The notes under the pieces: model-generated
The model's input: the letters and a program-made list of their open reading frames with translations, nothing else
The model's database searches: none
Told to the model about the DNA's origin: nothing
DNA from: an uncultured Megasphaera sp.
GTDB taxonomy: Bacteria; Bacillota; Negativicutes; Veillonellales; Megasphaeraceae
Direction: 5' to 3'
Assembly (NCBI GenBank): GCA_900554215.1
Contig: USGG01000052.1
Span: 1 to 14,026 of the forward strand
DNA: 14,026 nt
Position numbers and translations under genes: made by a program
Part shown: positions 1 through 8,400 of the stretch, piece after piece
Position numbering within the stretch: position 1 is the first letter of the stretch
Layout: every line of letters starts with the position of its first letter

Positions 1-72
1 CGTGGCGCAGCTTGGTAGCGCGCTTCCTTGGGGTGGAAGAGGTCGCGAGTTCAAATCTCGCCGTTCCGACCA
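1..72 (+). tRNA. tRNA-Pro (anticodon GGG), 5' end cut off by the window
   Basis: The anticodon stem CTTCC/GGAAG closes the loop TTGGGGT, so the anticodon is GGG and the tRNA reads the proline codons CCC and CCU. The T arm is GCGAG-TTCAAAT-CTCGC. The 3' acceptor strand is CGTTCCG, followed by A73 and an encoded CCA at 70-72. Pairing with that acceptor strand needs CGGAACG at the 5' end, but the window opens with only its last two bases, so about 5 nt of the gene lie upstream. No mismatch is seen in the visible anticodon and T stems. Confidence 0.95.
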
Positions 73-76
73 GCAT

Positions 77-119
77 AAAAGCCTTTGTTCAGGATTGGAC
101 GAAGGCTTTTCTTGTTTTT
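77..119 (+). terminator. Intrinsic terminator after tRNA-Pro
   Basis: AAAAGCCTT at 77-85 pairs with AAGGCTTTT at 102-110, followed by CTTGTTTTT. It sits 4 nt after the tRNA CCA end, as expected for the end of a tRNA transcript. The loop is long (about 16 nt), so it may be leaky. Only 35 nt separate it from the next start codon. Confidence 0.7.
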
Positions 120-154
120 GCAATACGCATCGTTTGGCGAAAGGGGAACCGGTC

Positions 155-868
155 ATGCAGGTAAAACGCGTATTAGCCGCCGTATGCTGCTGTTGTTGTC
201 TGGCTGGCGGCGCAGTTCAGGCCAGCGAGGAATTTCATGATGTGAAGACTCCCGTCGTAGGGGCGGAATTTCCTGTCGAAAAGCCCGCAGTAAAACCGAA
301 TATTCAAGAACGGACGAAGGCCATTTTAGATGAGTATAACGACCCGAAGCGGCCGAAAACTCATCATGGCGTCGAACTGGGCCACGTGTATATTCCTAAG
401 GGTACGCCGCTCATGCTGGCTCTGCAGGAGCCGATTAGCTCGAAGACCAGCAAGGAGGGCAAGGCCTTTAAGCTGAAGAACCTGGAAGACGTAGTCGTCA
501 ATGACGTCGTCGTCATTCCGGCCGGTACGACCTGTGTCGGCAAGGTGCTGAAGGGCAGGGGAAACCGCGGCTTCGGCAGAGGCGGCAAGCTGGAGCTGTC
601 CATTGCGGCTATCAAAACGCTGAACGGCGTGACGGTACCCTTAAACGGCTATGTCAAGGGCCGGGGAAAGAAAAGCTCGACGTGGTTTGCTCCGTGGTGG
701 ATTTCGGCATTTTTGAAGGGGAAAGAGCTGAACTATAAAGAAGGGCAGCTGTTCCGCGTGACCGTGAGCCGCAATACGGACCTGAAGGTGACGGGCGACG
801 AGCTGGGCGACGCTATGGGCTATCCTGCCGACGGCAAACCGTCTATCTACGTCAAACCGATGGAATAA
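155..868 (+). CDS. Exported protein of unknown function with a VirB10-like beta domain pattern
   Basis: The open frame runs back into the tRNA, but the ATG at 155 is the sensible start: it follows the purine-rich site AAGGGGAA and opens a clear signal peptide. The product is 237 residues. Residues 1-23 have a basic start (K4, R5), a hydrophobic core and a type I signal peptidase site after VQA (A23). The core contains five consecutive cysteines (C11-C15), which is unusual. Residues 24-75 are charged, proline-rich and probably extended. Residues about 77-168 form a strand-rich domain that includes an IPAGT segment, a glycine/arginine-rich loop (GRGNRGFGRGGK) and a final LNGVTVPLNG strand. This pattern resembles TrbI/VirB10-type beta domains, but I cannot assign the family. 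It is probably periplasmic or envelope-associated. The gene is followed 25 nt later by the acetyltransferase, so the two are probably cotranscribed. The function is unknown. Confidence 0.8.
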   Translation: MQVKRVLAAVCCCCCLAGGAVQASEEFHDVKTPVVGAEFPVEKPAVKPNIQERTKAILDEYNDPKRPKTHHGVELGHVYIPKGTPLMLALQEPISSKTSKEGKAFKLKNLEDVVVNDVVVIPAGTTCVGKVLKGRGNRGFGRGGKLELSIAAIKTLNGVTVPLNGYVKGRGKKSSTWFAPWWISAFLKGKELNYKEGQLFRVTVSRNTDLKVTGDELGDAMGYPADGKPSIYVKPME

Positions 869-893
869 ACGCAGGGTATAGAAAGGGGATTGT

Positions 894-1388
894 ATGGATA
901 TAGTAATTCGGCCTGCGGAGCCGACAGATTTGGAGGCCGTGACGGCCATTGAAGCAGCCTGCTTTCCTGCGGCGGAAGCGGCGACGGAAGAAAGCTTTCG
1001 CCAGCGATTGGCGGCCTTTACCCATTCCTTTCTCATTGCGGAAAAGGATGGACGGCCTATTGGATTTATCAACGGCTGCGTGACGAATAAGGACGAGCTG
1101 ACCGACGATTTGTATGAATCGACGGCGCTGCACGACGACGACGCGCCGAACGTCATGGTGTTTGGCCTGGACGTAATCCCTCAGGAGCAGCATCAGGGCT
1201 TCGCCGCGGCGCTGATGAAGGCTTATATCGAAAAGGCGGAGTCGCGCCGTAAAAAGCAGATTATACTGACCTGCAAGGAACGGCTTATCCCGTTCTACGA
1301 GCAGTTCGGCTACGAATGCTACGGAAAGTCCCAGTCTACGCACGGCGGCGCCGTGTGGTACGACATGGTATTGTCCTTGACCCGCTGA
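894..1388 (+). CDS. GNAT N-acetyltransferase, arylalkylamine N-acetyltransferase-like
   Basis: The product is 164 residues, starting at an ATG preceded by GAAAGGGGA. It is a single GNAT domain, which transfers the acetyl group of acetyl-CoA to an amine. Residues 1-60 have the beta1-alpha1 start (IRPAEPTDLEAV) and a beta strand ending in IGFING. Residues 88-111 hold the beta4 strand and the acetyl-CoA loop Q99-H-Q-G102-F-A104, a Q/R-x-x-G-x-G/A motif. Residues 124-140 read LTCKERLIPFYEQFGY, close to the vertebrate serotonin N-acetyltransferase segment MCEDALVPFYQRFGF; Y135 corresponds to the tyrosine implicated as catalytic in that family. The N-terminal half, with an EAACF-like helix and a negatively charged DELTDDLYE stretch, also fits that subfamily. 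The substrate cannot be read from the sequence; small aromatic or aliphatic amines are the natural guess. It is cytoplasmic and lies 25 nt after the exported protein. A general GNAT assignment is secure; the AANAT-like label is less so. Confidence 0.85.
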   Translation: MDIVIRPAEPTDLEAVTAIEAACFPAAEAATEESFRQRLAAFTHSFLIAEKDGRPIGFINGCVTNKDELTDDLYESTALHDDDAPNVMVFGLDVIPQEQHQGFAAALMKAYIEKAESRRKKQIILTCKERLIPFYEQFGYECYGKSQSTHGGAVWYDMVLSLTR

Positions 1389-1428
1389 GCGGGACGTCCT
1401 ATAAACTGTCAGCAATATTTCATCTTAT

Positions 1429-1487
1429 CTCCTGTTGCATAGCGCACGCAGATCTTATTTCTGCTGCTCATGCGGCAGGAGTTTTTT
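1429..1487 (+). terminator. Long intrinsic terminator after the acetyltransferase gene
   Basis: CTCCTGTTGCAT (1429-1440) pairs with ATGCGGCAGGAG (1470-1481), 12 bp with two G-U pairs. An inner stem, GCAGA...TCTGC, lies around the apex. Six T residues follow directly at 1482-1487. It ends the upstream two-gene unit and lies before the dnaE promoter, so it is unlikely to attenuate dnaE. Confidence 0.75.
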
Positions 1488-1527
1488 GCGCTTGTGTTCC
1501 GTCCGGCTTATGCTGCTGCGGCAGGTA

Positions 1528-1536
1528 TGCTATAAT
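1528..1536 (+). promoter_or_regulatory. Extended -10 promoter for dnaE
   Basis: TGCTATAAT has a perfect TATAAT at 1531-1536 with the extended TGn element at 1528-1530. The hexamer 17 bp upstream (TTATGC, 1508-1513) is a poor -35 box, as is common with extended -10 promoters. The predicted transcript starts about 45 nt before the dnaE ATG. Confidence 0.65.
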
Positions 1537-1586
1537 AAAAGGTACGCAGCATTGCAGTATGTAACTTATCGATAAGGAGCGTTGTC

Positions 1587-4500
1587 ATGAGGCCATTTGT
1601 CCATTTGCATGTCCATACGCAGTACAGCTTGTTCGACGGGCTGTGCCGCATTCCCGACATGGTTCAGAAGGCAAAAGAATTGAATATGCCTGCCGTGGCG
1701 ATTACGGATCACGGCAATATGTACGGCGTCATCTATTTGTATAAAGAAGCGGTGAAGCAGGGTGTCAAGCCGATTTTAGGCTGCGAGGTCTATATGACCA
1801 AGGGCAGCCGCTTTGAGAAGAAGACGAAGGAACGGTTATGCCATCTGATCCTGCTGGCGAAGGATTTGAAGGGCTATCATAATCTGGTCAAAATCGTGTC
1901 GAAGGGCTTTGTCGACGGAGAAAACAATTACCACAAGCCCCGCGTCGACTACGACCTGCTGGAGCAGTACCATGAAGGGCTTATCGCCATGAGCGCCTGC
2001 ATCGAGGGACATATTCAGCAGAATATCCTCAACCGCGACGAAGAAGGGGCTCGGCAGACGCTGGAACGGCTGGTGCGTATTTTCGGCAAGGACGATTTCT
2101 ATCTGGAAGTGCAGAATCACGGACTGGCGGAAGAAAAGATCGTCCGCGAGGTGTTTAAGGGCTGGTCGAAGGAATATGGATTGAAGGTCGTCGCGACGAA
2201 CGATTTCCATTACATTGAGAAATCAGATGCCGGGGCGCAGGAAGTCAAATTATGTATTTCGACAGGCAGTACTCTTGAAGACCCGGATCATTTCCGCTTT
2301 GCCAACGACGAGTTTTACATGAAGAGCGGCGACGAAATGGCCGAGCTGTTTCCCGACATGCCGGAAGCGCTGGATACGACATTGGAAATCGCCGACAAGT
2401 GCAATGTGGAGCTTTCTTTTGACGAGCGCCATTTGCCGAAGTTTCCCGTCCCCGAAGGAGAGACGGACGAGTCGTACCTGCGCAGGCTCTGCGAGGAGGC
2501 CCTGCCGACGCGGTACGACCCGGTGACGCCAGAAGTGCGGGAACGCATGAATTACGAGCTGGACGTCATCAACAAGATGGGCTTTCCGTCGTATTTCCTC
2601 ATCGTATGGGACTATGTCAAGTTTGCCCGCGACCACGATATCCCCGTCGGCCCGGGCCGCGGCTCGGCAGCCGGCTCCGTCGTAGCTTACCTGCTGGGAA
2701 TTACGGGGCTGGACCCGCTGAAATACGATCTCCTCTTTGAACGGTTCCTTAATCCGGAACGGGTGACTATGCCCGATATCGATATGGATTTCTGCTATGA
2801 AAACCGCGGCCGCATCATAGACTACGTGACGCGCAAATACGGCAAGGAGCACGTGGCGCTGATCATCACCTTCGGAACCCTGGCCGCCCGGGCGGTCATG
2901 CGAGACGTCAGCCGGGCCCTGGCGATTCCCCTCGGTGAAGTCAACCGCTTTATGAAGCTCGTGCCGACAGAATTGGGCCTGACTATCGACAGGGCTCTGC
3001 AGATCAGCAAGGAATTCCGCCAGGAATACGAGACGAACAGTACGATTCATCATATGGTCGAGGTGAGCCGCGCCCTCGAAGGAATGGTGCGCCATTCGTC
3101 GACTCATGCGGCCGGCGTCGTGATTTCCGCTGCGCCCGTAGACGATTACGTGCCTATGCAGTATTCAAAGGAAGGATATTTGACGACCCAGTACGACAAG
3201 GATCTGGTCGAAGAGCTGGGCCTGCTCAAGATGGACTTCCTGGGCCTGCGGACGCTGACTGTCATCGGCGATGCCGTCAAGCTCATTCGGCAGCAGCATG
3301 GCGTTGACATCGATATTGACGCCATTCCCCTGGACGACCAGGAGACGTGCAAGCTGCTGACGGAGGGCGATACGGCCGGCGTGTTCCAGATGGAATCGTC
3401 GGGCATTACGACGCTGGTCAAGGAATTGGCACCGAAGCATTTCGAAGACATGATTCCCCTCGTCGCCCTGTACCGTCCGGGCCCTCTGGGCAGCGGCATG
3501 GTAGAGGATTTCATCAAGGGCAGCCACGGCGAAAAGGAGATTACCTATCTTCATCCCTTGCTGGAGCCGATTTTAAAGGATACGTACGGCGTTATCCTGT
3601 ATCAGGAACAGGTCATGCAGATTGCCTCCGTCATGGGCGGATTCTCCCTGGGGCAGGCAGATTTGCTGCGCCGGGCCATGGGCAAGAAGAAGGAATCGAT
3701 CCTGAAAGCACAAAGGGAAAGCTTTTTGGCCGGGACGCAGAAGAATGGCATTTCCGATGACATTGCCAATAAGGTCTTCGACCTCATGGTATACTTTGCC
3801 GGCTACGGCTTCAATAAATCCCACTCGGCGGCCTATGCCTACATTGCCTGGCAGACGGCATATTTGAAGACGCACTACCGGGCGGAATTCATGGCGGCGA
3901 CGATGACCAGCTTTATCAACGATATCCGCAAGATCAGCTATTACATTTCGGAATGCCGCCGTCACGGCGTCGAGGTGCTGGCTCCCGACGTCAACGCCAG
4001 CGTGTCCATGTTTTCCGTTGAAAACGGCGCCATACGGTTCGGCCTTTCGGCAGTAAAAAGTATGAGCGACGTCGTCATCGAAGCTATCGTTTCAAGCCGG
4101 GAAAAAGACGGGCCCTTTACGTCTCTCAGCGATTTCTGCAGCCGCGTCGACTACCATCTCCTGAACCGCAAGATGCTGGAAAGTCTTATTAAGGGCGGGT
4201 CTATGGATTCCTTCGGCCGGCCGCGGTCGCAGCTCATCGCCGTACTGGAAGAGGCCATGAGCGTCGGGGCGCAGAAGCAGAAGGACGACGCGTCGGGACA
4301 GATGGGCTTGTTCGACGACGGAAACGACAATGCGGCGATGGAATTGGCCTATCCCAACGATCCTGAGTACCCCATGGACATGCTGCTGGCTATGGAAAAG
4401 GAATACGACGGCTTCTATTTCAGCGGACATCCTCTGGAAAAATACGAAGACGTGCTGAAATCCATGACGCCTCTTTCGGTCCTCTTCGGCGAGGACAACC

Positions 4501-5063
4501 GCCAGTACGACGGAAAAATGCTGCGCGTCGGCGGTCTGGTGACGGGCCGGCGGCAGGTGACGACGAAGCGGAACGAGCAGATGGTCATCCTGACGATTGA
4601 AGATTACACCGGCTCTATTACCGTCGTCGTCTTTCCCAAGGCTTTCAGCCAGTACATGAATCTTTGCGTCGTCGATATGGCTGTTTCCGTTCAGGGACGG
4701 GCTGATATCAACGACGACGATATCCAGATCATTGCCGAAACGTTAGCCCCCTTAGGCGACCAGCCGGCAGAAGGGCACGCCGTGAGCATGGCGGCGGCCG
4801 CCCGCCGGGCCGGAGCGCTTTGGCAGCCGGGAAAGGGGACGAAGCTGTTTATCAAAATACCGGCTCATCTGGAACGGAGCGATTTGAGCACGCGCCTGGG
4901 CGGTGTATTGGAAAAGCATCACGGCGACGTCAAGGTATACTTCCACCTCATGGGCAGCCGCCGCACGATTTTGACCGATTCGCGGTATTGGGTAGAAACA
5001 GAGGATTCCCTGCGGCAGGAGCTGGAAGCCATGCTGGAGCCGGGTTCTGTCGTTCTGAAGTGA
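1587..5063 (+). CDS. dnaE: DNA polymerase III alpha subunit DnaE
   Basis: The product is 1158 residues, the usual length for a DnaE-type replicative polymerase, which extends DNA at the fork while bound to the beta clamp. The ATG lies 7 nt after AAGGAG. The N-terminal PHP domain starts HLHVHTQYSLFDG and keeps the likely metal ligands H8, H10, D41, H42, E67, H86, D206 and H208, several of which are replaced in E. coli. The palm has PDIDMDF with catalytic aspartates D397 and D399, and the third aspartate D550 in KMDFLGLR. The GPGRGSAAGS motif of the family is also present. A helix-hairpin-helix region lies near 815-880. QMGLF at 905-909 fits a beta-clamp binding motif, and an OB-fold starts near 979 (LRVGGLVTGRR). 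There is no exonuclease insertion, so it is DnaE rather than PolC. The gene appears monocistronic. It is intact, with no frameshift or missing catalytic residue. Confidence 0.98.
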   Translation: MRPFVHLHVHTQYSLFDGLCRIPDMVQKAKELNMPAVAITDHGNMYGVIYLYKEAVKQGVKPILGCEVYMTKGSRFEKKTKERLCHLILLAKDLKGYHNLVKIVSKGFVDGENNYHKPRVDYDLLEQYHEGLIAMSACIEGHIQQNILNRDEEGARQTLERLVRIFGKDDFYLEVQNHGLAEEKIVREVFKGWSKEYGLKVVATNDFHYIEKSDAGAQEVKLCISTGSTLEDPDHFRFANDEFYMKSGDEMAELFPDMPEALDTTLEIADKCNVELSFDERHLPKFPVPEGETDESYLRRLCEEALPTRYDPVTPEVRERMNYELDVINKMGFPSYFLIVWDYVKFARDHDIPVGPGRGSAAGSVVAYLLGITGLDPLKYDLLFERFLNPERVTMPDIDMDFCYENRGRIIDYVTRKYGKEHVALIITFGTLAARAVMRDVSRALAIPLGEVNRFMKLVPTELGLTIDRALQISKEFRQEYETNSTIHHMVEVSRALEGMVRHSSTHAAGVVISAAPVDDYVPMQYSKEGYLTTQYDKDLVEELGLLKMDFLGLRTLTVIGDAVKLIRQQHGVDIDIDAIPLDDQETCKLLTEGDTAGVFQMESSGITTLVKELAPKHFEDMIPLVALYRPGPLGSGMVEDFIKGSHGEKEITYLHPLLEPILKDTYGVILYQEQVMQIASVMGGFSLGQADLLRRAMGKKKESILKAQRESFLAGTQKNGISDDIANKVFDLMVYFAGYGFNKSHSAAYAYIAWQTAYLKTHYRAEFMAATMTSFINDIRKISYYISECRRHGVEVLAPDVNASVSMFSVENGAIRFGLSAVKSMSDVVIEAIVSSREKDGPFTSLSDFCSRVDYHLLNRKMLESLIKGGSMDSFGRPRSQLIAVLEEAMSVGAQKQKDDASGQMGLFDDGNDNAAMELAYPNDPEYPMDMLLAMEKEYDGFYFSGHPLEKYEDVLKSMTPLSVLFGEDNRQYDGKMLRVGGLVTGRRQVTTKRNEQMVILTIEDYTGSITVVVFPKAFSQYMNLCVVDMAVSVQGRADINDDDIQIIAETLAPLGDQPAEGHAVSMAAAARRAGALWQPGKGTKLFIKIPAHLERSDLSTRLGGVLEKHHGDVKVYFHLMGSRRTILTDSRYWVETEDSLRQELEAMLEPGSVVLK

Positions 5064-5111
5064 GGCTATGCAGAATCAATATAAACAATATAAAATATTT
5101 GAAGATAATTA

Positions 5112-5140
5112 TTTTAAATTAAGAAAAAATATGATATACT
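5112..5140 (+). promoter_or_regulatory. Candidate promoter for the small cysteine-containing protein
   Basis: The -10 hexamer TATACT is at 5135-5140. A weak -35 (TTTTAA) lies 17 bp upstream in a strongly AT-rich stretch that begins right after the dnaE stop. The predicted start is about 37 nt before the small gene's ATG. No terminator is seen between dnaE and this point, so read-through from dnaE is also possible. Confidence 0.45.
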
Positions 5141-5183
5141 GTAACCGTAGCCTTAGCTTATAAATGTAAAAGGAGGGTTTCCC

Positions 5184-5339
5184 ATGACAATAGAACGGTT
5201 GAAACAAGTAAAAAATGTGATTTCCGACGTGTATCAAGGCTTTGCCGGATGTTCGACCGGCGGTTGCTGCGGCGTCTCTCTCCCGAAAGAGGATCAGGAT
5301 AAGCTGAAACAATGGAAGCAGGATATGCAGCAAAAATAA
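5184..5339 (+). CDS. Small cysteine-containing protein, 51 residues, function unknown
   Basis: The short open frame starts with ATG 5184, preceded by AGGAGGG, the best ribosome binding site in this part of the window. The product is 51 residues: a helical, charged N-terminus (MTIERLKQVKNVISDVYQGF), then a glycine/cysteine-rich loop AGCSTGGCCG (C23, C28, C29, pattern CX4CC), then a charged, lysine/glutamine-rich helix ending QQK. There is no signal peptide or membrane segment, so it is probably cytoplasmic. A helix-Cys-loop-helix layout suggests metal or iron-sulfur binding or a redox role, but I do not recognise the family. It is flanked by its own candidate promoter and a strong terminator just after the stop, which supports a real gene. 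The neighbouring convergent gene is an iron-sulfur activase; a link is speculation. Confidence 0.75.
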   Translation: MTIERLKQVKNVISDVYQGFAGCSTGGCCGVSLPKEDQDKLKQWKQDMQQK

Positions 5340-5352
5340 AATAGAGAAGTGC

Positions 5353-5399
5353 AAAGCCCGTATGACAGGGTATAGGGTATCTGTCATACGGGCTTTTTT
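5353..5399 (+). terminator. Strong intrinsic terminator of the small gene
   Basis: A perfect 16-bp stem: AAAGCCCGTATGACAG (5353-5368) pairs with CTGTCATACGGGCTTT (5381-5396) around a 12-nt loop. The run of T residues extends to 5399. It starts 13 nt after the small gene's stop codon. Confidence 0.92.
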
Positions 5400-5417
5400 C
5401 TGTGCAAGAGATAAAAT

Positions 5418-5448
5418 ATGCCGGCAGGCCTATCGTTCCTGCCGGCAT
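5418..5448 (-). terminator. Hairpin downstream of the activase gene, likely terminator on the minus strand
   Basis: ATGCCGGCAGG (5418-5428) and CCTGCCGGCAT (5438-5448) form a perfect 11-bp GC-rich stem with a 9-nt loop. Read on the minus strand it lies 9 nt after the activase stop and is followed by ATTTTAT, a weak U tract. With the plus-strand terminator next to it, it separates two convergent genes. Confidence 0.7.
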
Positions 5449-5457
5449 GGATTGCTA

Positions 5458-8400
5458 TTATTTTTCTGCGTTCAGCGTACTGTTGATGCGGACGCCGTTT
5501 AAGAAGGGAATTACCGGTTTGGCCGTCGTGCTGACCGTTTCGCGGATGCCTTCGAAGGTCGTCGTCAGCATGAGCTTCAGGCGGTTTGTCTGATTGACTG
5601 AGCTGGCGCTGGGGTCGTAGTCGATGGCGACAATATTCGTGTCGGGGAAGGCCGCTTTCAGGGCTTTGATCATGCCCTTGCCCGTCACGTGGTTCGGCAG
5701 GCAGGCCCAGGGCTGGAGGCAGACGATGTTCTTCGCGCCTCGCTTGATCAGGTCGATCATATCGCCGGTCAGGAACCAGCCTTCGCCGGCGACGTGGCCG
5801 AGGGATAAGTATTCCTTCGCCTCGTCGGCAATGTCGTAAATCGACGTGACCGGGTCGAAATGGCGGCTCTTGGCGACGGCTTCGCAATAGGGCTTGCGGT
5901 ACCATTCGAGGAGCTTCACCATCGATTTGCTGGCCAGGGCCGACATCCAGCTTCCCGACAGGTATTTCTGGCGGAACTGGGTGTCGAGGAGGCCGTACAG
6001 GAAGAAATCCGTCAGGCCGGAGACGATGATTTCCCCGCCTTCTTCTTCGATCATGCGCACGATGTGGTTGTTGGCGATGGGATGGAATTTGACGTAGATT
6101 TCGCCGACCAGGCCGATGCGCGGCTTCATCTCTTCGCTCATGTCGATGTTGTCGAATTCGTCGATCATGGCCCGGATGTTTTTCTTAAAGGTCTTGACGT
6201 CGGCTTTTATCAGGTCGACCTTGCATTTTTCCTGCCATTTTTTGAACAGGCTTTCGGACGTGCCCTTTACCTTTTCATAGGGCCGCGTGCGGTATAATAC
6301 CTGCTGCAGCGCGTCGCCGTATACCATGGCCATGACCAGGCGGTGCCAGAAGCCGATATGAGGCTTGAAGCCCGGCTGGGGATTCAGTCCTTTGGTGTTC
6401 AGGGAGATAATAGCTACGTCGCTCATATTGGCGTCGGCCAGAGCTTTGCGGATCATGCCGATGTAATTCGTCGCCCGGCAGCAGCCGCCTGTCTGGGAAA
6501 TGATGACCGACGTGTGCTTCAAATCGTATTTTCCCGATTTCAGGGCCGTAATGATTTGTCCCAGGGACATGATGGCCGGATAGCAGGCGTCGTTGTGGAT
6601 ATAGGCCAGGCCCGTGTCGATGGCTTCCTGGCCCTGATGGGGCAGGAGCTCGATGTGGTAGCCCTCGTGGGCGAAGGCCGCTTCAAACATGGGAAAGTGA
6701 ATGGGCGTCATAGACGGAGCTAAAATGACGTTGGTCTTCTTGTCCTCTTCGGTGAACAAGGCTTTATGATAGGAATACGGCTCAGTTGCTTCCGTGCTCG
6801 CTTTCCGATGATTCATGACGAACAAGAGGGAGCGCAGGCGGATGCGGATGGCGCCGAGGTTAGACCCTTCGTCGATTTTCAGCAATGTATGGATTTTATG
6901 GCCCTGAGCCAGGATTTCCTGTACCTGGTCGGCGACGATAGCGTCGAGGCCGCAGCCGAAGGAATTGAGTTCGACCAATTCCAGGTTGGGCTGCGTGACG
7001 ATGTACTGCGCCGCCCGATACAGGCGGGAATGGTAGGACCACTGGTCGACGACGCGCAGTTCCTCCGGCAGGTGTCCCAGGGGAGCGACGCCGTCTTCCG
7101 TCAGGACGGCCAGGCCTAGGCTGTTGATGAGCTCGGGGATGCCGTGATTGATTTCCGGGTCGATGTGATAGGGACGGCCGCAGAGGACGATGGCCCTGTC
7201 GCCGTCCTTCGCCAGCCGTTCCAGCGTGGCCTTGGTCAGGTCGCGGTATTTCTGTTTGTACGCTTCTTCCTCGTCCCAAGCGGCCAGGGCGGCTTCCTTG
7301 ATTTCCTTCTTGCCGATATTCCACACGCGCAGCTCTTCCTGCAGGCGCGGTACGATGCGATTTTTATCGTGAAGCGGCAGGAAGGGGCACAGGTAGAGGG
7401 TGTTCGTGTCGGACAGGCGTTCCACCATATTGTGGCGAATGACTTCAGGATAGCTCATGACCATGGGGCAGTTGAAGCTGTTGTCCCGGCTGCCTTCCTG
7501 GGGGCCGTTTTGGATGCAGGGGTAGAAGATGCGGTCTACGCCTTTTTCCAGCAGGTTTTCGATGTGCCCGTGGACGAGCTTGGCCGGATAGCAGGCCGAA
7601 TCGGAGGGAACCGTATCCATGGCCTTTTCAAACAGTTCCTTGGAGGACGGGTCGGACAAGACGACGGTGTAGCCCAGCTTGGTGAAGAAGGTAAACCAGA
7701 AGGGATAATCTTCGTACATGTTCAGCACGCGGGGAATGCCGACGGTACCGCGGGGACCCTGCTCCAGCGGTTTATACCGATTGAACAGGAGATTGTACTT
7801 GACCTTGTACATGTTGGGCAGGGCTTTTTTGCGGGCCGTCGTCGAGCCGGCAGCGCCCCGTTCACAGCGGTTGCCCGTAATGAAGGAACGGCCGTCGTTG
7901 AAGGTGTTGACCGTCAGCAGGCAGTTGTTGGTGCACAGGCCGCAGTGGCGAATCGACGTGGCGACAGATAAGCCGGCCAGTTCCTGCCGGCTGAGCAGCG
8001 TCGTCTTGGCGTGGTCGCCGTGATAGGCCGTACGGCAGATGAGGCCCATGCCGAAGGCCCCCATGAGTCCGGCGATGGCCGGCCGGATGACCTGACGGCC
8101 GAGGAGCTTTTCAAAGGCCCGCAGCACGGCGTCGTTGTAGAAGGTACCGCCTTGGACGACGATGTATTTGCCCAGTTTTTCCGGGTCTTTTACCTTTATT
8201 ACTTTATATAAGGCGTTCTTGATGACTGAGTAGGACAGGCCGGCGGAAATATCCGCGAGGGTAGCCCCTTCCTTCTGGGCTTGCTTGACCTTGGAATTCA
8301 TGAAGACGGTGCAGCGCGAGCCCAGGTCGATAGGGCTTTTGGCCAGCAGGGCCGCCTTGGAAAAGTCTTCGATCGACAGGTTCAGCGATTTGGCGAAGGT

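Noticed and set aside
2..154. N-terminal extension of the exported protein reaching into tRNA-Pro
   Set aside because: It would translate the tRNA and its terminator and bury the signal peptide inside the protein. ATG 155 has a ribosome binding site and a signal peptide directly after it.
2250..3107. Long minus-strand open frame (285 codons) inside dnaE
   Set aside because: Antisense shadow of dnaE, with a composition typical of reversed coding sequence and no family features.
7144..7971. Long plus-strand open frame (275 codons) opposite the activase gene
   Set aside because: It is antisense to a clearly coding, conserved gene of high GC; such frames arise from codon bias. There is no ribosome binding site or recognisable domain.
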